The position numbers and the translations under genes were made by a program. Of a stretch of DNA of 64,000 nucleotides, positions 21,011-30,650 are shown in pieces. The DNA is from Bacillota bacterium (lineage in GTDB: Bacteria; Bacillota; Clostridia; Christensenellales; Pumilibacteraceae). The DNA is taken from assembly GCA_009780325.1 (NCBI GenBank), contig WRAF01000005.1, positions 1 to 64,000 of the forward strand, read 5' to 3'. The notes under the pieces were generated by a model. That model was not told the origin of the DNA, searched no databases, and saw only the letters and a program-made list of their open reading frames with translations. How positions within the stretch are numbered: the first letter of the stretch is position 1; the number at the start of each line of letters is the position of its first letter.

Positions 21011-22417
21011 TTATAAAATTGAAATTGCATTTGATATAATACTAAATTGATAATCAAAAATAGTGCGCACATCCAGCAAAACTCTATCATTTTTAATGCG
21101 GGATATTATAGGCGTGTCATACTCTCTTAAAGTTTTTTCTATTTCATTTATCTTTAATTTATCAGAATACACCTCTATCCCAAATGATAGCAAATTTAAT
21201 GTAGGAGCGCTTCCTCCGCCTACTTGTCCATCAAGTTTCACTATTTTAATTTTAAGATGTGTTGGCTTTGATTTATCCAAAATTTCATACAAATCTTTTG
21301 CTCTATTTTCCAAATCTAATATGCTAAAAGACAACATTTTCAAGACAGGAATCTCGTCTTTTGCCCTCTCCTTATCCAAATAAAGCCTTAGAAGCGGCTC
21401 TAGTGCGCTTAAACACAACTTGTCTACTCTAAGCACTCTTGTAAGCTGATGTTTTTTGATACGCTCTACAAACTCTTTTGTCCCTGCAATTATGCCGCAC
21501 TGAGGACCGCCTAAAAGCTTATCCCCAGAAAAACATATCAAGTCTACACCATCTTTTATCGCCTGCAAAACATAATTTTCGTCAATCAATTTAGGTTCAT
21601 ACTCATCCAGCATACCGCTGCCAAAATCATATACAAGAGGAATTTTATGTTTTTTTGATAATAGTTTTAAATTAGCGATTCCCTCTTCATGAGAAAATCC
21701 AACCACCTTAAAATTAGAAGTATGCACCTTTAAAATGGCTGCAGTTTTTTTTGAAATAGCACCCTCGTAATCATTTAATTTAGTCTTATTAGTAGTCCCC
21801 ACCTCTTTTAAGACAGCCCCGCCTAAACTCATAATATCAGGAATCCTAAAGCTTCCGCCAATTTCAACAAGCTCACCTCTTGAAACTATTATCTCATTTT
21901 TAGGATGCACAGCTAATGCCGATAAAATCAACAATACTGCCGCCGCATTGTTATTTACTACAAGCGCAGCCTCAGCACCAGTAATTTTACAAATCAACTC
22001 CTCAACATGTGCATATCTGCTTCCTCTATCGCCACTAATCAAATTATATTCTAGAGTAGAGTAATTTTGTGCCACAGAAGCAATATTTTGCGCCACAATA
22101 TTTGACATAGGCGCACGCCCTAGATTTGTGTGCAGCACTATCCCTGTTGCATTAACGACAGGACGCAAATTATGTCTGTTTGCAATTTTTAAATTATTAA
22201 GCACTAACTCCACAACTTTATCCAAAAACTCCTTGCCTAACGGCGTATTTTTTTTCGGTATGCAAAATATCCCGTCAAAAATATGCCCTCTAAATTTATC
22301 AAGTTCTTCTTTAACGGCATTACTCAAAAGAGAGGAGCTTAAGCCACTCTCTTTTGATAATACTAAATCTTTGATTTCATTAACTGACGGCAATTGCCTT
22401 AAACAATCTTTACACAA
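21011..22417 (-). CDS. selA: L-seryl-tRNA(Sec) selenium transferase
   Basis: VVNATGIVLHTNLGRAPM; LICFSGDKLLGGPQCGIIAG PLP-Lys motif; TTG start preceded by aaggag overlapping the grdCD 3' end. Confidence 0.97.
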   Translation of the reverse strand: MCKDCLRQLPSVNEIKDLVLSKESGLSSSLLSNAVKEELDKFRGHIFDGIFCIPKKNTPLGKEFLDKVVELVLNNLKIANRHNLRPVVNATGIVLHTNLGRAPMSNIVAQNIASVAQNYSTLEYNLISGDRGSRYAHVEELICKITGAEAALVVNNNAAAVLLILSALAVHPKNEIIVSRGELVEIGGSFRIPDIMSLGGAVLKEVGTTNKTKLNDYEGAISKKTAAILKVHTSNFKVVGFSHEEGIANLKLLSKKHKIPLVYDFGSGMLDEYEPKLIDENYVLQAIKDGVDLICFSGDKLLGGPQCGIIAGTKEFVERIKKHQLTRVLRVDKLCLSALEPLLRLYLDKERAKDEIPVLKMLSFSILDLENRAKDLYEILDKSKPTHLKIKIVKLDGQVGGGSAPTLNLLSFGIEVYSDKLKINEIEKTLREYDTPIISRIKNDRVLLDVRTIFDYQFSIISNAISIL

Positions 22418-22423
22418 AGAAAA

Positions 22424-25006
22424 TTACTCCTTCACTAAAAACCCTTTTTTAATCAATACATCTCTTGCCTTTTTCTCATTAGCTTTAGCAACCTGAATTA
22501 CTATCCCAGTACAACCCATACCGCTTGATGCATAAATACCTGCCGCCCAAACTGCCTCTACCGCCGCATCTAAATTTTCAACCTCAACACCATTAATATC
22601 AGTATCCACTACTTCTTGTTTTGGAGCCTTAATCTCTTTTGCCCCTGCCTTTTTAGCCGTAGATTTTTTTGCCCCGCTTGCCTTGACTACAGCTTCTAAA
22701 ACTTTTTCTAACCCAGCTTTCTCTGCTTTTTTATATTCATCTTTTAGCACTTTTTTATAGTTGCCATTTACTAATTCCGCAGCAAACAAAATAGAATTTG
22801 CAACCACAGGAGCACCCGATGCTCTAGATAAAATCAATACAAGTTTTTCATAATCTGATGCCATTCCAGGTCCATAACCAAACCCAATACTTTCATAATT
22901 GCCGCCCGTAGTAAACGCACTAAACATTTTCATAAGCACATTACCTGTCAAAGAGTCACACACCAGCACATCACATGCTGCCGTCATAGCGTCATTACCA
23001 CGCATAATGCAGCCGCCGTCACTTCTGTTAGACCCAGCAAACTCAATATCATAACCCGCCGCTTTTAAATCCTTTAATGCCTTTTCACAAGACCTTGCTC
23101 CATCCACATTCAAAATACCCACCTTAGGGGTTTTGACACCGCTAGCCTTTGCAACAATTATCCCGTTAAGCGCATTTTTAACCATCGCCTCGGCTCTATT
23201 TGTTGAAGATGTGCCAGTGGTAGATGCAATATACATAGCTTTTCCGTATGCAGGAGTGATTACTCTACCGATAGTAGAAACGCCAATAGGGAAAGAATAA
23301 TGCATTGTCACTGCACCATCAGCTTGTTTAGAATTAAGCATTGCATCCATTTTCTCATGCATAATCTTTTCACAATTAGTCTCAACTATTGATACTGCCT
23401 TAGAATGATCCCCGTTTGAACCGATATAAGTAATATCAGCCGCATTAGCTTTTGATGCTTGCAATGCTCCTTCAATCATATTTTGTTCACCATGCTCAGA
23501 CCCTAAGCCTGTCAATATTATTTTAGGTTTTTTAATATCGCTAGCAGTATTTTGCGCACTTATTCCAGCATTTTTTTGAATAATAAACGACACACCATCA
23601 AATAGATTAGTCATTCTGCCCAAGAATAAACTGCCTTTGCCTATAATCATGCTATTTTTAATTTTACCTGCCAAAATATCTTGTCTGGCAAATTCTAAAA
23701 ATGGCACGCCAGAAGGAATATGCCCCTGAGTAGGCGCCCAGCCAGGGTTTCCGTGTTTTGCCGTAAACGCATCAATTTGCGTCCTATCAAACTCACCACG
23801 CATAACCGCCAATGCCCCAATCATTTTAAAATTAGCAAGCGGCACGTCACCCGCACCAGCTGGTTTTGTGACATCAGGATTGTGCATTTCTGCACTGAAT
23901 TTATCTATATCCACAATACGGATGCCCATTTTTTCTAATGGGTCTGCCACCAATGCTTTTGTAACCGCTTGAGGCGACGAACCGCTGCCCACTGTATGTT
24001 TTCCAGTGTATGGCGATAAAATTTCAGGTGAAACACCATCATTTTTTGAAATTAATACAGCAAAACTACCCACAACATCCTCTAAAACAGGCATCTCTTT
24101 TTTAACATGGTCTTTGCCGTTCATGCCCAATTTTGCCGTAGAACCGCCTGCCGCAACAATTACATTATCATATGTTCCGCTAGCAACTAATGCCGCCGCA
24201 TGAATAATAGCATGCGTAGGAGCAGCACAAAACGCCCTAATATCAGATCCAGATGCATTAACAAAACCGCAAGACTCTGCACATGCCTTAGCTAAATTGC
24301 CGCCGCCTCTTTGGTTCATATCCCCCACTGCCTCTTCAGAGCAATCTAATACCATATCCACTTCATCAGGAGAAATTCCAGTATGCTTAATAAGATTCAA
24401 AAGTGCCGTCACGCTTGACGCTTTTGATACTAGATTTTCTAAAATTACATGAGCCGACAAATTTTCATCAATATCATGCGCACGCTTTACGCAGCCTATC
24501 AATTTATGATTAAAATACAAACCTTCTGCATGATTGTTTTTAATTTCTGCTTCAATATCATTAAGAATAAATCCAGCACCTATCTTAGCTTTTAATTCAG
24601 CAGTCACCACAGGATGTTTATCAAATATAGGCTTATATTTTTTGATAAAATCAGCATCAAGCATAACCAAATTAAATGCATCAACCGCATGCATCAACAA
24701 ATAAAATTCTTCTTCTGGCATAATTTCACCATTTTTAGAAAAACGGCTAGCGCCTTTAATAAGCTTATTGTACCATGGTAAATCCCCAATAGTATTTAAA
24801 AACTCTGGGTGCTGGTTGCCAATATATACTTGATTCGGCGGATAGATAGCAGCATCATCAAATGACCTAAGATGCTTAGGCAAAGCTTTAAGATAGTCAG
24901 AATTAGGGTTTACGATTCTTTCTGTTGTTTGGGTAGTCCCATTGTGGACAACCATGTCAGGGGCATGAATAAGAGTATATGCCGCACCTTTGATAATGCT
25001 GTTCAT
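22424..25006 (-). CDS. grdCD: glycine/sarcosine/betaine reductase component C, GrdC-GrdD fusion
   Basis: N-terminal ~490 aa GrdC-like (FCAAPTHAIIHAAALVASG; GKGSLFLGRMTNLFDGVSFII), then GrdD-like (IILTGLGSEHGEQNMIEGA; GGNYESIGFGYGPGMA; GMGCTGIVIQV) in one 860-aa ORF. Confidence 0.9.
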   Translation of the reverse strand: MNSIIKGAAYTLIHAPDMVVHNGTTQTTERIVNPNSDYLKALPKHLRSFDDAAIYPPNQVYIGNQHPEFLNTIGDLPWYNKLIKGASRFSKNGEIMPEEEFYLLMHAVDAFNLVMLDADFIKKYKPIFDKHPVVTAELKAKIGAGFILNDIEAEIKNNHAEGLYFNHKLIGCVKRAHDIDENLSAHVILENLVSKASSVTALLNLIKHTGISPDEVDMVLDCSEEAVGDMNQRGGGNLAKACAESCGFVNASGSDIRAFCAAPTHAIIHAAALVASGTYDNVIVAAGGSTAKLGMNGKDHVKKEMPVLEDVVGSFAVLISKNDGVSPEILSPYTGKHTVGSGSSPQAVTKALVADPLEKMGIRIVDIDKFSAEMHNPDVTKPAGAGDVPLANFKMIGALAVMRGEFDRTQIDAFTAKHGNPGWAPTQGHIPSGVPFLEFARQDILAGKIKNSMIIGKGSLFLGRMTNLFDGVSFIIQKNAGISAQNTASDIKKPKIILTGLGSEHGEQNMIEGALQASKANAADITYIGSNGDHSKAVSIVETNCEKIMHEKMDAMLNSKQADGAVTMHYSFPIGVSTIGRVITPAYGKAMYIASTTGTSSTNRAEAMVKNALNGIIVAKASGVKTPKVGILNVDGARSCEKALKDLKAAGYDIEFAGSNRSDGGCIMRGNDAMTAACDVLVCDSLTGNVLMKMFSAFTTGGNYESIGFGYGPGMASDYEKLVLILSRASGAPVVANSILFAAELVNGNYKKVLKDEYKKAEKAGLEKVLEAVVKASGAKKSTAKKAGAKEIKAPKQEVVDTDINGVEVENLDAAVEAVWAAGIYASSGMGCTGIVIQVAKANEKKARDVLIKKGFLVKE

Positions 25007-25163
25007 AGATAATTTTCCTCACTTATAATATTTTAAGTATTCCTAACGATTTTAACATATTAAAATTTGATTGTCTAGCATTTTTTTTATCGTTTTTAAA
25101 AAAAGGACTGACTCTTAAAATAGCCCTATCTTAACAGCAAATAGGTTTTTAAAAACTAAAATC

Positions 25164-25583
25164 TTAAATCTCACGACCGACAAACTGGTCAAGAGTAAGT
25201 TTAAAATAATTTGCTATTTTTATAATAGTTTCTAAATAAGGGTCAGCACCATTTTTCCAAGAGGAAATATTATTGTCTGACAAAATATCATCTTTGACAA
25301 TACGATACCATGTTATATTATGTTCTGCCATTATTTGCCGTAACCGTTCATAAAATGGCGGATACGATTGCAAAGTAAAATCAAGTTTCTTATCTGTTTT
25401 GCCTATGAGATACTGTAGTGAACATTCAAAATAATCAGCAATCCCCAACGCATTTTTTAATAAGATATTGCTCGCACCTTTTTTCCAACGACCAATAGAA
25501 ACATCACTTACACCTAGTGCCGCTGCTAATTTTACAGCATTCAAATCATTTTCAAACATTAATTCTGAAAGTCTTTTGAACAA
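25164..25583 (-). CDS. tandem XRE-type HTH regulator
   Basis: paralog of 11903 and 57391; YPPFYERLRQIMAEHNITWYRIVKDDILSDNNISSWKNGADPYLETII. Confidence 0.8.
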   Translation of the reverse strand: MFKRLSELMFENDLNAVKLAAALGVSDVSIGRWKKGASNILLKNALGIADYFECSLQYLIGKTDKKLDFTLQSYPPFYERLRQIMAEHNITWYRIVKDDILSDNNISSWKNGADPYLETIIKIANYFKLTLDQFVGREI

Positions 25584-25813
25584 TGTTTTTTATAAAATTC
25601 TAATACATTTTACAATAATTGTTGATAATAAATTCTACATTTTTAATTTAATTATTGAAAATTACTTGACATAAATTAAAAATTATAATATAGCTAGTAA
25701 AACATAAAAAACAAGTCATAAAGTCAAAATTTAGTGTGGTATGCACATTTGCTACAGTTAAATATATTGGCGCTAGATATATTATTTATTTAAAAAAAAG
25801 GAGAGAGTTTTTT

Positions 25814-26254
25814 ATGAAAAAAACAAAATTAGGAAAAAAAAGCATTGCTCTTATTGTGACAACATTTCTTGTCATAACTGCAATTATGTTAGTATTTACT
25901 GTCGGCAATACAATAAGCCCTGCTGAGGCTCAAGGTATCCAGCCAAATAGCATCACTCAGCTAGACTTTGCGAATCGCCACATAAGCGTTAGATATGTAT
26001 CGGGAACTGTCGATTCAAATAATAATGATTCACAAATAACTATGCAATTAGGCATTCAACCTGTGCCGCAAGGACAATCTTTATTTAGAGTGAATGATAC
26101 AAGAGTATTTGGCAGAAGCGGTATTATGACACTAGTACATAGCGACCACGTCAATCATTTACAAGTTTATGTTTGGTTTGACCATGCAGGACGCTTTTTT
26201 AAGACAGGAACGGCACTTAGTAGCATTCCGGGAATTTATCAGATAAATTGGTAA
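25814..26254 (+). CDS. secreted hypothetical protein
   Basis: signal peptide MKKTKLGKKSIALIVTTFLVITAIMLVFTVGNTISPAEAQ; ggagag RBS before 25814. Confidence 0.65.
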   Translation: MKKTKLGKKSIALIVTTFLVITAIMLVFTVGNTISPAEAQGIQPNSITQLDFANRHISVRYVSGTVDSNNNDSQITMQLGIQPVPQGQSLFRVNDTRVFGRSGIMTLVHSDHVNHLQVYVWFDHAGRFFKTGTALSSIPGIYQINW

Positions 26255-26334
26255 TTTTTTGAATTATTTTAGAAAGTATTTTTGTATGACTTAGGAAAAA
26301 GTCATAACAACTAGCGCAAAGTATTAATCTAAAT

Positions 26335-26377
26335 CAAAAATGGTCAGTATCGAAAAAAGATGCTGGCTGTTTTTGGT
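26335..26377 (+). terminator. intrinsic terminator
   Basis: AAAAATGGTCAGTATCgaaaaaaGATGCTGGCTGTTTTT. Confidence 0.75.
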
Positions 26378-26869
26378 TTAAAGTTTATTTATATCTTGAC
26401 AAGTTTTTTCAAATAGAGATTTCTCCACTAGGGGGTGTCAATGGATTATAATTCAAAATCCCTAGGCTGTTATCGCTAAAAACAACTACTATTCTAAGTG
26501 TAGTTATGAAGGAGAAAATTCCACCCAATGAAAAACCATAGACCAAATCCGAAAAGACCTTGAACATATCAAGGAATACCACACCCACAAAGAAATGATA
26601 GGCGACCCATAAAATATAATCCACCCAAAAACTTCCCTCAAACCCTTGAGGAGCATAATCCACGCCATCACCCTCGCCCCCACCGCTCCTCCAAAAAATC
26701 TACGCCGGACTCTACATACGCACCCTCACCCAAAGATGCCTATCGCTAAAAATGGATGTAACAGAAAACTATATCCAAATACTAATCAAAAAACTGCTGC
26801 TGTTTTTAGAGCAGAGCAGAGATTAATGAAGATTTTGAGGTACATCCTATTTTTAATCCTGACGATAGT

Positions 26870-26975
26870 TTTAGTTGACCCCGCCTTGGTCCATTGGCGG
26901 GGTTTGTTTTGGCTTCCAAACATTCTCAAACCAGCGTGTTCTATGTAGTATTTTTCCTAGTGCATAAAAAAAGAA
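26870..26975 (+). repeat. hairpin-tail repeat element, tail-1 type (copy I)
   Basis: CCCCGCCttggtccattGGCGGGGtttgttttGGCTTCCAAACATTCTCAAA...TTTTTCCTAgtGCATAAAAAAA. Confidence 0.55.
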
Positions 26976-26998
26976 TGCCTTTGGACAGCATTCTTTCC

Positions 26999-27034
26999 TT
27001 TAATGTGCAATCCTTATAAGGATTGCACATTAAA
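26999..27034. repeat. 36-bp perfect palindrome downstream of grdA
   Basis: tttaatgtgcaatccttataaggattgcacattaaa. Confidence 0.85.
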
Positions 27035-27035
27035 A

Positions 27036-27500
27036 TTAAAATTTGCAATGTTGTGATCTAATGCTATTCATTTCTTTAGCAATTTCAGGCACGTCTAGCA
27101 CCATTTCCATCATGCCAACTTGAGCGTCATAAACGCCTGCGTCAACAACTGATTTGATTTCTTCTTCACAAATGTGAAATACTTTAAGTCCCAACGAGAC
27201 TCCCGTGAGTGGACCTGCGAATGTAGGGTCACCTGCAGTAACAGTTTCAGCTGCCAATCCTGCTGCTTCTGCCTCGGCTGCGCCGATAACAACAACAACA
27301 TTTTCTCCGCCAAACTTCTCTGCAAACTCTTTTACCCTTTTTTGATTCTCTAAGTCCATAGCTCCCGCCGCCGTTCACACAAAGCACTCAGTTGAAGAGA
27401 ATATTACTTCTGCACCAGCAGTTTTTACACATTCTTCAATCGCAGGGCCCGGAACACCGTCACGGTCACCAATGATGATGACTTTTTTTCCTTTTAACAT
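27036..27500 (-). CDS. grdA: glycine reductase complex selenoprotein A (Sec at codon 42)
   Basis: reading through in-frame TGA at 27375-27377 gives ...[22 protein letters not shown]...; N-terminus [37 protein letters not shown]. Confidence 0.96.
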
Positions 27501-27594
27501 GGTATTTACCTCCTTGCTTTATTTTTCTAATTCAGAATATAGAATTATTACTCTTTTAAATAAAAGCCGCCAATAATTCATAATTCACAATTAA

Positions 27595-27912
27595 CTAAAT
27601 GTGTCTTTTAATCATCTCTTCAATCTTGCTTTCAGTGCAATCATCTTTAACCAATTCTTCTAGTTTTTGCCCATTTTCATAAATCGCAACAACTGGTAAT
27701 CCCAAAATCCTTTCACCAATAGCCAATCTTCTTGCTTGAGTAGTGTTCAATTTTGTGAATTTTAATTTGTCACCATAGTTTTCTGATAACTTAACAATAA
27801 TAGGCATCAGTGCCTCACATGGCACACAGCCTGTTCCGAAATAGTCAACTAGTATTTTACCGCTAGCTTGTTTAACTTCTGCTTCAAAATTATCTTTGTT
27901 TAATTCTAACAT
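27595..27912 (-). CDS. trxA: thioredoxin, glycine-reductase-associated type (GCVPC active site)
   Basis: KILVDYFGTGCVPCEALMPIIVKLSENYGDKLKF; located between trxB and grdA. Confidence 0.93.
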   Translation of the reverse strand: MLELNKDNFEAEVKQASGKILVDYFGTGCVPCEALMPIIVKLSENYGDKLKFTKLNTTQARRLAIGERILGLPVVAIYENGQKLEELVKDDCTESKIEEMIKRHI

Positions 27913-28025
27913 GGGATTCTCCTTTTAGTTTTATAATGATAAGATTTTTACAAGATGACATTAAATTTAATTTTTTGGAATATTTAATTTTTTAATTCTA
28001 TAAAGAATCTCATCAATATAAATAA

Positions 28026-28958
28026 TTATTTATTTATATAGTGCTCTGCTTGGACAGCTGCAATCGCACCGTCTGCTGCCGCTGTGATTACTTGTCTTAA
28101 ACTCTTAGCCCTTACATCTCCCGCCGCAAAAACTCCGTCCACATTAGTTTTCATATTTTCACAAGTTTTGACATATCCATTTTCTAACGCAATTTTGTCC
28201 ACAAATAATTCTGTATGCGGAACAAATCCAACAAACCCAAAAACTCCGAATGTTCCGTCATCCTCACTTGCTTCAATCCTCTTCTCTTTACCTGTTTTTA
28301 AATCTTTAACTATCATACTGGTCAAAATTCCGTCGCCTTCTAGTTTGACAATTTGATGAGACAGCATTAATTTAACTTTAGGGTGTTTTTTAACTTTTTC
28401 CTGAATAGATTTTGCCGCAGTAAACTCATCTCTACGATGAACAATAGTCACTTCCCTAGCAAAATTTGCACAAAACATAGCTTCTTCTAAAGCTGAATCA
28501 CCGCCGCCCACTACATAAACTGGCAGCTCCTCAAAAAATGCCGCATCACAAGTTGCGCAATAAGACACACCCTTGCCTACAAAATCAGATTCACCTTCAC
28601 AACCAATTGGTCTTGGGTGCGCACCTGTTGCAATAATAACAGCCTTAGCTTGATAAGTAGCTTTAACACACTTAACTTCTTTAATTTTTCCATCAAGTTT
28701 GACTTCTAATACAGTATCAGACACTCTTTCAGCACCAAACTGAACCACTTGCTTTGCCATTCTATCAATCAAAGACTTGCCAGACTCATGGTCAACACCG
28801 CCTGGATAGTTTTCAATTTCAGATGTAGTTGCAATTTGTCCGCCGTCTTGCCCTTTTTCAATGATAAGAGTAGATAATCTAGCTCTACCACCATATAATC
28901 CAGCCGCTAGTCCCGCAGGACCAGCGCCTAGAATAATAATATCGTATGTTTTTGACAT
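28026..28958 (-). CDS. trxB: thioredoxin reductase
   Basis: IIILGAGPAGLAAGLYGGRA, CATCDAAFF, GDVRAKSLRQVITAAADGAIAA. Confidence 0.97.
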   Translation of the reverse strand: MSKTYDIIILGAGPAGLAAGLYGGRARLSTLIIEKGQDGGQIATTSEIENYPGGVDHESGKSLIDRMAKQVVQFGAERVSDTVLEVKLDGKIKEVKCVKATYQAKAVIIATGAHPRPIGCEGESDFVGKGVSYCATCDAAFFEELPVYVVGGGDSALEEAMFCANFAREVTIVHRRDEFTAAKSIQEKVKKHPKVKLMLSHQIVKLEGDGILTSMIVKDLKTGKEKRIEASEDDGTFGVFGFVGFVPHTELFVDKIALENGYVKTCENMKTNVDGVFAAGDVRAKSLRQVITAAADGAIAAVQAEHYINK

Positions 28959-29010
28959 AGTGGTTTATTAAGTTTATAGAATATAAAGTAATGACCATCT
29001 TTAAATTTAA

Positions 29011-29171
29011 GAGCCTGTAGACATGGATTTGAAATGAGATAAACAGAAGGATTGTTTGCCCCAAATTAATTAAATTTTGCAGTTAATACTGGCGGTATTA
29101 ACAAAAAATTTAGTTAATTTGGGGTGAAAAAGACTCTTTTTAGCCATTTCACAATTCATGTATGCGGGTTC
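29011..29171. repeat. MITE-like long inverted repeat between trxB and grdB
   Basis: core CCCCAAATTAATTAAATTTTgcaGTTAATACtggcGGTATTAACaaaAAATTTAGTTAATTTGGGG (29059-29124), with outer imperfect arms gagcctgtagacatggattTGAAATG / CATTTCAcaattcatgtatgcgggttc. Confidence 0.8.
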
Positions 29172-29216
29172 TAAATATCAACGCCCCAACTTTATACTAT
29201 ATACTTAAATTACTCC

Positions 29217-30539
29217 TTATTTTACTTCAAATATAGTTTGCTCAGTCACTGGTGTTGTCAATGCATTCAATGCAGTTTCAACCAGTTTGCGCCTGATTTG
29301 CTTTTCTTCTTGGCTTGTTTTAGCAGGATTTCCAAACGGATAAGGAATAGCAATTGCAGGGACAATTCTGTTTGCTCCTACTGTGATTGATATAGGTGTA
29401 ACAGTACATACATGAACTACAGGAATACCAGTCTTTTCAATTTCTTTAACCATCGTTGCGCCGCAACGAGTGCATGTTCCTCAAGTAGAGGTTAAGATAA
29501 CCGCATCAACCTTAGCCGCCACCAATTTTTGAGCAAACTCAGCAGCAAATTCTCTTGAATTTTTAATCGATGTTCCGTTTCCAGTAGTAGTATAGAATAA
29601 ATTATGCAATTTTCCGATTTTGCCTTCTTTTTCTAAGTCACGTAATACATCAACCGGCAATACTCTGTCAGAGTCTTGATTTGCATAAAGCGGGTCATAT
29701 CCGCCGTGCGCAGTCTCATGAGTTTTTTCAGTCAAGTCATTAACACCCTTAATGTCATATTCACCATATTTAGATGCTGATGATGACTCAATATGATCAG
29801 GGTTGCCTTTAGGTACAATACCGCCGCTTGTGACAAGAGCAATAGTTGCCTTTTTCATGTCTTTAATTGGTTTGCCAGGCTCAACTCTATCAAAATCAGG
29901 CATAGGATATTCAGTAACAAACGGCTGACCTGCCAATTTTTTCAATAACATGTCAACTGCTCTTTTAGAGCCTCTAGCATAATCAAAGAAATTTATCCTT
30001 GACATTCCTGGCAGGTATCCTTCTTCAATTGATGCACCGATTTCCTCTTTTCTAGCCAGCTTCAATCCAAGTTTAGCCATTTTAGGAGCAGCATTTTTCA
30101 TATCAACAGCACTGTTGTTTGTTTCAATGATATATACATCCTTTTTGTACATATCTACACCAGGATTTTCTCTATACATACCTGACACTGTTGCAATACC
30201 CAATTCTTTTTGAACCAAGTCACAAATAGTACCGCAAGCTACGCCATATCTTCCTGCATTAAAAGCAGGACCAGCAACAAATAAATCAGGATTTGCACCT
30301 TTAATCATAGAAATAAGCTCTTTTTTAGCAGTTTCTAAATTTTCATTAAAATATCCGTCACCGCATATAACTGTATGAGTGATTTCAGCGTCATTCCCAA
30401 ATACTGCTTTTAATGCAACTCCAGGACCTACTACACCTTCACGAATCTCAGGTTTATGATCAGCTTTTTCTTCGCCGCCAATACCTGCATAAAATTGGTT
30501 TATATAGTGAACTACACGCAATTTTTTTGTAGCGCTCAT
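29217..30539 (-). CDS. grdB: glycine reductase complex selenoprotein B subunit (Sec-containing)
   Basis: in-frame TGA at 29481-29483 joins ...VDAVILTST-U-GTCTRCGATMVKEIEKTGIPVVHVCTVTPIS... Confidence 0.96.
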
Positions 30540-30650
30540 ATTATCTCCTTATTTAATGCATAATGCATAACAAATGAATTTTTATCTTAATTTTTTATGA
30601 AATTCGCACAACAGACTCACATAAATTATGCAGGTCACATCATGCTTTAA

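Noticed and set aside
26409-26948. ORFs 26409-26663 (-) and 26646-26948 (+) as genes
   Set aside because: Translations look non-family-like, with broken fragments in several frames; possibly a decayed gene or repeat, but identity not supportable.
27110-27325. 71-aa ORF overlapping grdA
   Set aside because: Out-of-frame shadow of grdA.
29217-29453. grdB as a truncated or split pseudogene
   Set aside because: The interruption is a single UGA at the conserved Sec position and selA/selB are present.
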